This document shows, piece by piece, positions 1-6,504 of a stretch of DNA of 11,321 nucleotides. The notes under the pieces were generated by a model. It worked only from the letters and a program-made list of their open reading frames with translations. It did no database searches and was not told where the DNA came from. Each line of letters starts with the position of its first letter. Position 1 is the stretch's first letter. The position numbers were made by a program, and so were the translations under genes. This stretch comes from Rhodospirillaceae bacterium. Lineage in GTDB: Bacteria > Pseudomonadota > Alphaproteobacteria > Rhodospirillales > Magnetospirillaceae. The DNA lies in contig JASLCK010000026.1 in assembly GCA_030151865.1 (NCBI GenBank), positions 1-11,321 on the forward strand. The letters are read 5' to 3'.

Positions 1-449
1 TGGATAACCGCCTGCGCGAGAAAGTGCGCGAGGAAATGGGCGCGTCCTATTCGCCGACGGCCCGCTATCGCCACGACCCCACCTTGGACGGCTATGGCTT
101 TTATCTGATGAGCATCACCACCGACCGCGCCCATCTGGAACAGGTGCGCGCGGCGGCCAAGGCCGTGGCCCGCGATCTGGCCGCGCCCCTGCCCCCCGGC
201 ACGGTGGAAACGGTGCGGGCGACCGCGCTAAGCGCCAGTCAGGCCGCCCGCCAACAGAACCGCTATTGGCAACGTCTGCTGGAACAGGAAAGCCTGCGCG
301 GCCAACCGGTTGCCGACTGGAGTGCTTTGCAAACTGCTGCCTTGCGCGATGTCACCGACAGCGATCTTGAAGCGGCGGCCCGGACCTTGGCCGAAGCGCC
401 CGCCGAAATCATCGTCGAAGAAACCCCCACCAAGGTGACCGCACCATGA
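1..449 (+). CDS. M16-family zinc peptidase, C-terminal fragment (5' end outside window)
   Basis: The reading frame is open from the left edge (first full codon at base 3), so this is the last 148 or so residues of a larger protein. The GTG at 24 is internal and not a start. The stretch DNRLREKVREEMGASYSP matches the conserved C-terminal-half motif of M16 (insulinase/pitrilysin-like) peptidases, an arginine-rich helix followed by G-x-x-Y-S. The rest is an alternating helix/strand pattern ending in a hydrophilic tail (ETPTKV). The zinc-binding HxxEH motif of this family lies in the N-terminal half and is not visible, so catalytic competence cannot be judged. Periplasmic M16 enzymes of the PqqL/FusC type cleave imported proteins or peptides. 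The TGA overlaps the ATG of the next gene (ATGA), pointing to translational coupling with the ABC genes. An inactive M16 partner subunit is the main alternative. Confidence 0.85.
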   Translation, partial: DNRLREKVREEMGASYSPTARYRHDPTLDGYGFYLMSITTDRAHLEQVRAAAKAVARDLAAPLPPGTVETVRATALSASQAARQQNRYWQRLLEQESLRGQPVADWSALQTAALRDVTDSDLEAAARTLAEAPAEIIVEETPTKVTAP

Positions 450-1333
450 GCCCTGTCATTCAATGCGCGGGGCTGCACCACAGCTATGGCGCAAAACCCG
501 TCTTAAGCGGCATCGATCTGACCGTCGATGGCGGCGGCATCTTTGGCCTGTTTGGCAAGAACGGTGCGGGCAAAAGCACCACCATCAACATTCTGATGGG
601 ATTCTTGCGACCGCAATCGGGCGATTGCCGGGTTTTGGGCCATCCCAGCCACGCCTTGCCCCCTGAAATCCGCCGCGATATCGGGCTCTTGCATGAAGGC
701 TTCGTGCAATACGACTTCATGACCATCGACGAGATCGAACGCTTCCACGCGCCGTTTTATCCCCGCTGGGACCGCTCGGTTTACGACGATCTGGTCGGTC
801 GGTTAGAGGTGCCGCGATCCCAGCAGGTATCAAGGCTGTCTTGCGGCCAGCGTTCGCAGGTGGTGCTGGGGTTGATCCTGGCGCAAAACCCCCGCCTGAT
901 GATCCTCGATGATTATTCCATGGGGCTGGATGTCGGCTATCGCCGCCTGTTCTTGGAATATCTGTACGATTACGTCCAGATGCGCGGCACCACGGTCTTA
1001 CTGACATCCCATGTGGTGCAGGAGTTGGACCGCTATATCGACAAGATGGTGATCCTGCAAAAGGGCCGGGTCATCGCGTCTTGCAGCAAGCAGGACTTTT
1101 CCGCCTCGTTCAAGCAATACCGCATGCCCCGCACCCCGGAAAGCGACGCCATCTTTGCCGCCGGACCGCTGGTCAATGTCGAACGCAATCCCCGCAGCGT
1201 CTCGCTTTATTCCTATGGGTCGCAAGACGAGGTCGCCGCCTATCTGGCGGCGTCCGGCTTGGCGTTCCAGACGCTCGAACCCGTCGAAATGTCCTTCGAG
1301 GACGCCTTTATCGGCCTGACGGGCCGGTACTGA
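446..1333 (+). CDS. ABC-2-type transporter ATP-binding protein with unusual motifs
   Basis: This 295-residue protein is a cytoplasmic ABC ATPase that would energise the membrane protein encoded next. The Walker A motif GKNGAGKS is at residues 37-44 and the H-loop histidine at 189 (LLTSHV). Two motifs depart from consensus. The signature loop reads LSCGQ (131-135), with Cys where Gly is usual. Walker B reads LMILDDYSMGLD (151-162), with Asp where the catalytic Glu normally sits and Tyr for the following Pro. The Q-loop position reads IGLLHEG (79-85), with no glutamine. After about residue 210 comes an 85-residue C-terminal extension of the kind often seen in ABC-2 drug- or lipid-type ATPases. 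The start overlaps the peptidase stop as ATGA and no strong Shine-Dalgarno is visible, so coupling is likely. Substrate and direction are unknown; export is more usual for this subfamily. Confidence 0.9.
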   Translation: MSPVIQCAGLHHSYGAKPVLSGIDLTVDGGGIFGLFGKNGAGKSTTINILMGFLRPQSGDCRVLGHPSHALPPEIRRDIGLLHEGFVQYDFMTIDEIERFHAPFYPRWDRSVYDDLVGRLEVPRSQQVSRLSCGQRSQVVLGLILAQNPRLMILDDYSMGLDVGYRRLFLEYLYDYVQMRGTTVLLTSHVVQELDRYIDKMVILQKGRVIASCSKQDFSASFKQYRMPRTPESDAIFAAGPLVNVERNPRSVSLYSYGSQDEVAAYLAASGLAFQTLEPVEMSFEDAFIGLTGRY

Positions 1334-1345
1334 AGGATCCCCGCC

Positions 1346-2017
1346 ATGAATACCGCCTTTCTTTTCAAGGAATGGATCAAGCTGCGCAAGCTGGCCTGGA
1401 TCCCGTTGCTGCTGATTGTCGGGGCCCTGGTCGATACTTGGCTGAGCTTGCGCGGCCTGCGCACCAATCATGGGCCGACCCAGTTATGGAACGCCCTGGT
1501 CTATAAGCAGGATGTCGCCTTCGACAAGCTGGCCTATGCCCTGCCGCTGGCGGGGGTGTGGTACGGCTGTGTCCAATATCTGCCGGAATGCGCGGGCAAA
1601 CGCCTGCGCCTGCTGTTCCATCTGCCGACATCGCACTGGCGCGCCCTTTATCTGCCTGCCGCCGTCGGGTTGGCCCTGATGGCTTTGCTGTCGCTGCTGG
1701 CCCTGGGGGGACTGTGGGCGATCCTGACCGTGGCCTTTGCCTTTCCCAATGAATTGGCGGGGGCGATGGTGGAAACCGCCCTGCCCTGGACCCTGGCCGG
1801 AGCCGTCGCCTATCTGGCTACGGCGGCGGTGATCGCCGAACCGGCAGCATTGCGCCGTCTGGCCATCGCCCTGGCCGCCTTTGCCTATGTTTCCATGCTG
1901 ACCCCGATCGCCGGTTTTGCGGTGATGTCGGCCAGCCTGGGCTGGTACGCCCTGCTTTGCCTGCCCTGGCTGCTACCCCTTGAAGCCGCAGCCCAACGTG
2001 TGAAAGGGGGCGCGTGA
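1346..2017 (+). CDS. ABC-2-like permease subunit, six predicted membrane helices
   Basis: This 223-residue, very hydrophobic protein has likely membrane segments near residues 17-33, 62-80, 104-130, 145-164, 171-195 and 198-213. Its N-terminus (FLFKEWIKLRK, 5-15) is the amphipathic start typical of ABC-2 permeases. A charged loop between helices 2 and 3 carries a distinctive ECAGKRLRLLFHLP stretch (81-94), the likely coupling contact with the ATPase. The start ATG is preceded by a Shine-Dalgarno GAAGGA at about 1333-1338, which overlaps the stop of the ATPase gene; the gap between the genes is 12 bp. At 223 residues it would need to dimerise or pair with the next protein to form a full translocation path. 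It is assigned as permease from position and topology; no substrate signature was recognised. Confidence 0.75.
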   Translation: MNTAFLFKEWIKLRKLAWIPLLLIVGALVDTWLSLRGLRTNHGPTQLWNALVYKQDVAFDKLAYALPLAGVWYGCVQYLPECAGKRLRLLFHLPTSHWRALYLPAAVGLALMALLSLLALGGLWAILTVAFAFPNELAGAMVETALPWTLAGAVAYLATAAVIAEPAALRRLAIALAAFAYVSMLTPIAGFAVMSASLGWYALLCLPWLLPLEAAAQRVKGGA

Positions 2018-3288
2018 TGATTTCGTTTTCTCGTCTGGCCTTGGTGGCCGTCGGCGTCGTCGCCCTGCTATGGCTGGCCCCCACCCTGCTGCAGCGAGCG
2101 ACTCAGCCGGAACGGGTGCGCGCCGTTGCCGCCTATAGCGCCGTCACCGGTCAGTTCCATCTGCGCATCGATGCCTTCGACAAGACGCAATACCAAGACG
2201 AAACCGGTGCGCAGCAAAGCGTCGAGGACTATCGCCGCGCTTTGCCGTTCATCTATTTCGCCGATCTAGCCAAACACGGCGATTTCCCCGCCACCGTCGC
2301 CGGACAGGCGGTCACGCCCGAACAGGCCAAACGGGAAATGCAGGTGCAGCAGTTTGATCCGCAGCGCTGGAACGCGCCCCGGATCAATCTGAACAGCTTG
2401 CTGGAATCGGCCCCTTGGGGCACCCGGCTGTCCCTGCCCGACGATATGTTCCGGGTGGAGCCAAGCGGCATCACCTTTCTGCGCACGGTTGACGGCAGCC
2501 GTGATGACGCCAAGTCAGCCCAATTCACCGACGCCCTGAACAAGGCCGGTCTGGTTTGGCCGGTGCAGGCCCTGGGCGGCAATCCCAGCCCGTTGAAGGA
2601 ATTCGACGAAGGGTATCTGCTGGTCGATGCCCGCCTGCGGCTGTTTCAGATGAAAATGGCCCAAGGCAAGCCGCTGGTGCGTGATCTGGGCCTGACCGCG
2701 CAAGGCCCGGTGCGGGCGGTGATCGTCAGCGAACATGCCCGGCGCGAATTCATCGGCGCGGTGGTCAGCGACGATGCTATCCAACTGGTCACCTATCGCG
2801 GCACCCTGGTCACCCTGCCCGCCGAAGGCTTCCGGGCCGACGACCATACGGCGTCGCTGCGCAGCGATCCCCTGAATTACAGCATCGCGGTGACAGATTT
2901 GCGCGATTCCGCCTTGCGGCCCGTGGTGACGACGGTGACCAACCGCGATTACCAACCGCTACGCCGCTTCGAGGCCCTGCGTCCCGAGGCCTATCGCGGC
3001 CGCATCTTATGGCAGCGCAACCTTGCGTCCCTGCTGTTCCCGGTATCGCTGGTGCAGTTCACCCCCAGCGAAGGCCGCGTGGTCTTGCGCGTCGAGCCCG
3101 CCAGTTCGCCGCTGGCCGCTGCCCTGGGCTGCCTGGCCTCGGCCCTGGCGCTGGTGGTCATTCGCCGCCGCCAACGGCGCTTCGCCTGGGGCGAAGCCGT
3201 CGTTCCCCTGATCACCGGTTTGCCCGGCCTGATCTGCGTCCTGGCCTTCGGCCCCTTAAGCCCCCGTCCCGCGCGAGATCCGTCATGA
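2017..3288 (+). CDS. DUF4857-like membrane-anchored protein, probable third subunit of the ABC system
   Basis: This 423-residue protein has one N-terminal membrane helix (about 7-25), a large region predicted to be periplasmic (about 30-360), and two C-terminal helices (about 364-383 and 393-412). The conserved-looking pieces YRRALPFIYF (72-81) and GGNPSP..EFDEGY (187-200), followed by LLVDARLRLFQMK, match my recollection of DUF4857, a family of unknown function found next to ABC ATPase/permease pairs. This match was not checked by a search. The ATG at 2017 is preferred because AAAGGGGG (2003-2010) sits 6 bp upstream. A GTG at 2014 is also possible and lies closer than ideal to that site. Either start overlaps or abuts the permease stop (TGA 2015-2017). 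The architecture suggests a periplasmic domain that receives substrate or docks a partner for the transporter; that role is inference. The gene ends in ATGA, overlapping the next start. Confidence 0.7.
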   Translation: MISFSRLALVAVGVVALLWLAPTLLQRATQPERVRAVAAYSAVTGQFHLRIDAFDKTQYQDETGAQQSVEDYRRALPFIYFADLAKHGDFPATVAGQAVTPEQAKREMQVQQFDPQRWNAPRINLNSLLESAPWGTRLSLPDDMFRVEPSGITFLRTVDGSRDDAKSAQFTDALNKAGLVWPVQALGGNPSPLKEFDEGYLLVDARLRLFQMKMAQGKPLVRDLGLTAQGPVRAVIVSEHARREFIGAVVSDDAIQLVTYRGTLVTLPAEGFRADDHTASLRSDPLNYSIAVTDLRDSALRPVVTTVTNRDYQPLRRFEALRPEAYRGRILWQRNLASLLFPVSLVQFTPSEGRVVLRVEPASSPLAAALGCLASALALVVIRRRQRRFAWGEAVVPLITGLPGLICVLAFGPLSPRPARDPS

Positions 3289-4979
3289 CCCTGCTCAAGG
3301 ATTTCTGGTTTCTGCTCAAGCCGTTTCTGACCGGCCATCAGCACAAGCGCAACATCGCCCTGTTGATCCTGATCCTGGCTTTAAGCCTGGTCGGGGTGCA
3401 GATCAGCGTCTGGTTCAACAAATGGAACGCCACGTTCTATAACGCCTTGCAGGAACGCAATACCGCCGCCTTTTATCAGCAGATTTCCCTGTGGGCGCTG
3501 CTGTTCGTCCTGTCGGTGGCCGACAGTCTGGGACAAAGCTTTTTGCGCCAGACCGCCGAATTGCGCTGGCGCGAGACATTGACCACCCTGTCTTTGTCGC
3601 AATGGCTTGGCAGTCAGGCTTATTTCCGCCTGCAATGGGCGGAAACCGGCACCGACAACCCCGATCAGCGTATTGCCGAAGACATTCAGCAGTTTTGCAG
3701 CAACACCATCACGCTGATCTTCAGCTTTATCAGCACCGTGGCCCGCCTGGGGGCATTCGTGGCCATTCTTTGGACCATCTCGAAATCCTTTACCGTCGAA
3801 GGCCACGCCATCCCCGGTTACATCCTGTGGATCGCCTTGCTGTATGCGGGTGTCGCCAACTGGCTGGCGGTTCTGATCGGACGGCGCCTGACCGCGCTCA
3901 ACATCACCCATCAGCGCTTTGAAGCCGATTTCCGCTATGGTCTGGTCCGCATCCGCGAATATGCCCAAGGCATTGCCTTGTACCGCGGCGAAGGGGAAGA
4001 ACTGCGCGATCTGAACAACCGTTTCGGCCATGTGCTTGGCAATATGCGGTTGATCATCCGCCGCGAAACCCTGCTGGGTGCATTTGTCAGCGCGCACGGC
4101 CTGATCAGTTCGATGATGTCGTATCTTGTGGTGATGCCCCATTATTTCGCAGGGGCCATTACCCTGGGAACGCTGATGCAGGCGTCGTCGGCCTTCATCC
4201 AGACCGAACGGGCGCTGTCCTGGCTGGTCGGGGCCTATAGCCGCATCGCCGAATGGAAGGCGACCTTTGACCGTCTGCGCCAATTCCGCGCCGCGACGGC
4301 TGCCGCCGCCCAGCCCCTTGCATCCCATCGCCATGCCGACGCTCATCAGGATCTGATCATCGACGGCGTCAAGATCGCCCTGCCCGACGGCGCAGCGCTG
4401 TTGAACGATCTGGACCTGCGCTTTGCCCCCGGCAGCCGCACCTTGCTGAGCGGCGCGTCGGGATGCGGCAAAAGCACCCTGTTCAACACCATCGCCGGGC
4501 TGTGGCCCTATTTCGACGGACAGATCACCCTGCCCCGCCATGCCCAGGTGCTCTTCCTGCCGCAACGGGCCTATCTGCCCATCGGCAGTCTGCGCCGCGC
4601 CGTCTGCTATCCCGACGCCGTGGAAGCCCACGACGACGCCAGCATCGCCAAAGTTCTTCTGGCCTGCGGCCTGAAAGATCTGATCGGCGAATTGGACAGG
4701 CCGGAAAATTGGAGCCAACGCCTATCGCCCGGCGAACAGCAACGTCTGGCCTTTGCCCGCGCCTTGCTGATCCGTCCTGATTTTCTGTTCTTGGACGAAG
4801 CGACCTCGGCTTTGGACGAAGCGGCGGAAGCGCACCTCTATGGTCTGATCTCCACCCAACTGCCCAAAACCACCATCATCAGTATCGCCCATCGGCAAAC
4901 GGTGGCGGCTTTTCATACCCATCACATCGACCTAGCCCAAAGCTATGGCGTTCAGACACTGGCCATGGCGGTTGGCTAA
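3285..4979 (+). CDS. YddA/SbmA-type ABC transporter, fused permease and ATPase
   Basis: This 564-residue protein is about the length of E. coli YddA (561 aa). The N-terminal half is an SbmA/BacA-like membrane domain with helices near 23-44, 66-84, 142-166, 177-199 and 264-295. Family hallmark segments are WFNKWNATFYNALQ (43-56), NPDQRIAEDI (125-134) and RFEADFRYGLVRIRE (211-225). The C-terminal half is an ABC ATPase with Walker A GASGCGKST (390-398), signature LSPGEQQR (480-487), Walker B FLFLDEATSALD (near 500-511, catalytic Glu505) and switch His536. All catalytic residues are intact, unlike the upstream ATPase. The frame is open back to 3009, but the family N-terminus begins at the ATG at 3285, which overlaps the preceding stop as ATGA. 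Relatives move peptides, antibiotics or vitamin B12-like molecules across the inner membrane. With the M16 gene upstream, transport of peptide fragments is the likeliest guess. Confidence 0.9.
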   Translation: MTLLKDFWFLLKPFLTGHQHKRNIALLILILALSLVGVQISVWFNKWNATFYNALQERNTAAFYQQISLWALLFVLSVADSLGQSFLRQTAELRWRETLTTLSLSQWLGSQAYFRLQWAETGTDNPDQRIAEDIQQFCSNTITLIFSFISTVARLGAFVAILWTISKSFTVEGHAIPGYILWIALLYAGVANWLAVLIGRRLTALNITHQRFEADFRYGLVRIREYAQGIALYRGEGEELRDLNNRFGHVLGNMRLIIRRETLLGAFVSAHGLISSMMSYLVVMPHYFAGAITLGTLMQASSAFIQTERALSWLVGAYSRIAEWKATFDRLRQFRAATAAAAQPLASHRHADAHQDLIIDGVKIALPDGAALLNDLDLRFAPGSRTLLSGASGCGKSTLFNTIAGLWPYFDGQITLPRHAQVLFLPQRAYLPIGSLRRAVCYPDAVEAHDDASIAKVLLACGLKDLIGELDRPENWSQRLSPGEQQRLAFARALLIRPDFLFLDEATSALDEAAEAHLYGLISTQLPKTTIISIAHRQTVAAFHTHHIDLAQSYGVQTLAMAVG

Positions 4980-4994
4980 CTTCATTAGAAGTTA
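4977..4994. other. 18-bp perfect palindrome (7-bp arms, 4-bp loop)
   Basis: TAACTTC-ATTA-GAAGTTA begins on the stop codon of the YddA-type gene. It is AT-rich in an otherwise GC-rich region. It is followed by AAAAACA rather than a T-run, so it does not look like a rho-independent terminator for the + strand genes. It lies about 50-70 bp upstream of a possible -10 element for the response-regulator gene, so an operator is possible. A weak RNA hairpin protecting the operon's 3' end is an alternative. Confidence 0.35.
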
Positions 4995-5024
4995 AAAACA
5001 ATCCGCCTTGGCAACAAACACGGC

Positions 5025-5052
5025 TGGCGCAGGGCGCGGGGACGGTTATAAA
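5025..5052 (+). promoter_or_regulatory. Possible promoter for the two-component operon
   Basis: TATAAA at 5047-5052 is a good -10 hexamer and stands out in GC-rich surroundings. The best-placed -35 is TGGCGC (5025-5030, 16-bp spacer), which is poor. TTGGCA at 5008-5013 is a better -35 sequence but much too far away. Transcription would begin near 5060, giving a leader of about 30 bases before the ATG at 5091. Evidence is weak. No convincing sigma-54 -24/-12 element was found in the same gap. Confidence 0.25.
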
Positions 5053-5090
5053 CTGGCGGCTTGCCCGTTTGGGCTTGCCTGGATGAACCG

Positions 5091-6500
5091 ATGCGCCATA
5101 CCGTCCCCCCGTCTTCCCCTGCCGCCCCGACCTCTGCTTCCTTGGAAGACGTCACGCCGCCCTCCGCCAGTTTGACGGCGCTGATCGTCGATGACGAAGA
5201 AGGCGTGCGCAGCTTTCTGTCGCGGTCCCTGGAACGGCGCGGCTGGCGGGTGGAAAGCGCGGGCAGCGCTGAAGATGGCGCGAAAATCCTGGAAGACCGC
5301 CAGATCGATCTGATCTTGCTGGACATCGCCCTGCCGGGCCGATCCGGGCTCGACTGGCTGCGGGAGTTGGAGGAAACCGGCTTTCCCGGCGAGGTCATCT
5401 TGATGACCGCTTTTGCCGACATGAACACCGCCATCGATGCGCTGCGGGCCGGGGCGTCGGATTTCGTTTTGAAACCGTTTCGAATCGAGCAGATCGTCAA
5501 TTCCATCAACCGCTGCGTCGAGCGCGCCCATCTGACGCGGGAAAATTTCCTGCTGCGCCGCCAGTTGGACAAGCCCGATGGCGGTCACAGCGAGATCGTC
5601 GGCGAATCCGATTGCATGAGCCGTCTGCGCGCCCTGTTGCGCCGGGTCGCCCCCACCCCGTCCACCGTGTTGATCCAAGGGGAATCCGGGGTCGGCAAGG
5701 AACTGGTGGCGCGCGCTCTGCACCAGTTTTCCAGCCATGCCGCCGCCCCTTTCGTGCCGGTCAATTGCGCCGCCATTTCCGCCGATCTGATCGAGGCCGA
5801 ACTGTTCGGCCATGTCAAAGGGGCCTTTACCGGGGCCAAGGACAGCCGCAAGGGGCTGTTCTATTACGCCAACGGCGGTACCTTGTTTCTGGACGAAATC
5901 GCCGAATTCCCCTTGCCCTTGCAGTCCAAGCTTTTGCGTGCCCTGGAAGACCGCCGCATCCGCCCCGTCGGCGGTGAACAGGAAGTGCCGGTGGATGTGC
6001 GCGTCGTCGCCGCCACCAACCGCGATTTGAAACGCGAGGTGACGGAAGGCCGGTTCCGCCAGGATCTGTTCTATCGCCTGGAAGTGATGACCCTGACCGT
6101 GCCACCCTTGCGCCAGCGTCTGGACGATCTGCCCGCTTTGACCACGCTGTTTTTGCGCACTCTGTCGGCGCAGTTGGGGATGGCCCCGCCCGGCCTGACC
6201 CCCGATACCACCCGGCGCATGCAGGGCTATGGCTGGCCCGGCAATGTGCGTGAACTGCGCAACTTTGTCGAACGCTCGCTGCTGCTGGGGGAATTTCCGC
6301 TGGACGATCTGAACGGCGGGCAAGCCGTGTCAACCGCCGCCACAATCGCGGCCCCCGCCTCGCTGCTGCTGGCCGATGTGGAAAAGGCCCATATCCTGTC
6401 AGTCCTGACCCAATGCGGCGGCAACAAAAGCCGCGCTGCCGATCTGTTGGGAATCTCGCGCAAGACCCTGGACCGTAAATGCACCGAATGGGGTTTGTGA
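5091..6500 (+). CDS. NtrC-class sigma-54-dependent response regulator
   Basis: This 469-residue cytoplasmic transcription activator has a receiver domain at about 28-145, with acidic pair Asp34/Asp35, phospho-acceptor Asp78, Thr106 and Lys128. A sigma-54 interaction AAA+ domain follows at about 165-400, with Walker A GESGVGKE (197-204), the sigma-54-contacting GAFTGA loop (244-249), Walker B GGTLFLDE (262-269) and GWPGNVREL (381-389). A Fis-type helix-turn-helix closes the protein (about 440-469, GGNKSRAADLLGISRKTL). All key residues are intact, so it should be phosphorylated by its partner kinase, form an ATPase ring and remodel sigma-54 RNA polymerase at unknown targets. The frame extends to a TTG at 5061, but the ATG at 5091 is preferred: GGATGAA lies just upstream and the 5061-5090 codons show no domain homology. 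The ATG start leaves a 27-residue Pro/Ser/Ala-rich leader before the receiver fold. The kinase gene follows after 4 bp. Confidence 0.95.
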   Translation: MRHTVPPSSPAAPTSASLEDVTPPSASLTALIVDDEEGVRSFLSRSLERRGWRVESAGSAEDGAKILEDRQIDLILLDIALPGRSGLDWLRELEETGFPGEVILMTAFADMNTAIDALRAGASDFVLKPFRIEQIVNSINRCVERAHLTRENFLLRRQLDKPDGGHSEIVGESDCMSRLRALLRRVAPTPSTVLIQGESGVGKELVARALHQFSSHAAAPFVPVNCAAISADLIEAELFGHVKGAFTGAKDSRKGLFYYANGGTLFLDEIAEFPLPLQSKLLRALEDRRIRPVGGEQEVPVDVRVVAATNRDLKREVTEGRFRQDLFYRLEVMTLTVPPLRQRLDDLPALTTLFLRTLSAQLGMAPPGLTPDTTRRMQGYGWPGNVRELRNFVERSLLLGEFPLDDLNGGQAVSTAATIAAPASLLLADVEKAHILSVLTQCGGNKSRAADLLGISRKTLDRKCTEWGL

Positions 6501-6504
6501 GCCG

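Noticed and set aside
3009..3284. Open frame extending the YddA-type gene 92 codons upstream
   Set aside because: It lies wholly inside the DUF4857-like gene in another frame, is Arg/Pro/Gly-rich, and the family N-terminus starts at the ATG at 3285, which overlaps the preceding stop as ATGA.
3381..4718. Long minus-strand open frame (445 codons) opposite the YddA-type gene
   Set aside because: It is a shadow of GC-biased coding on the + strand: Gln/Gly/Asp-rich with no recognisable domain, while the + strand frame has complete ABC motifs.
5081..5094. GG-N10-GC spacing resembling a sigma-54 promoter before the regulator gene
   Set aside because: The flanking bases fit the TGGCAC/TTGC consensus poorly and the site overlaps the start codon.
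5046..6323. Long minus-strand open frame opposite the sigma-54 regulator
   Set aside because: The + strand protein has every receiver, AAA+ and helix-turn-helix motif intact. The opposite frame is Gln/Gly/His-rich and featureless.
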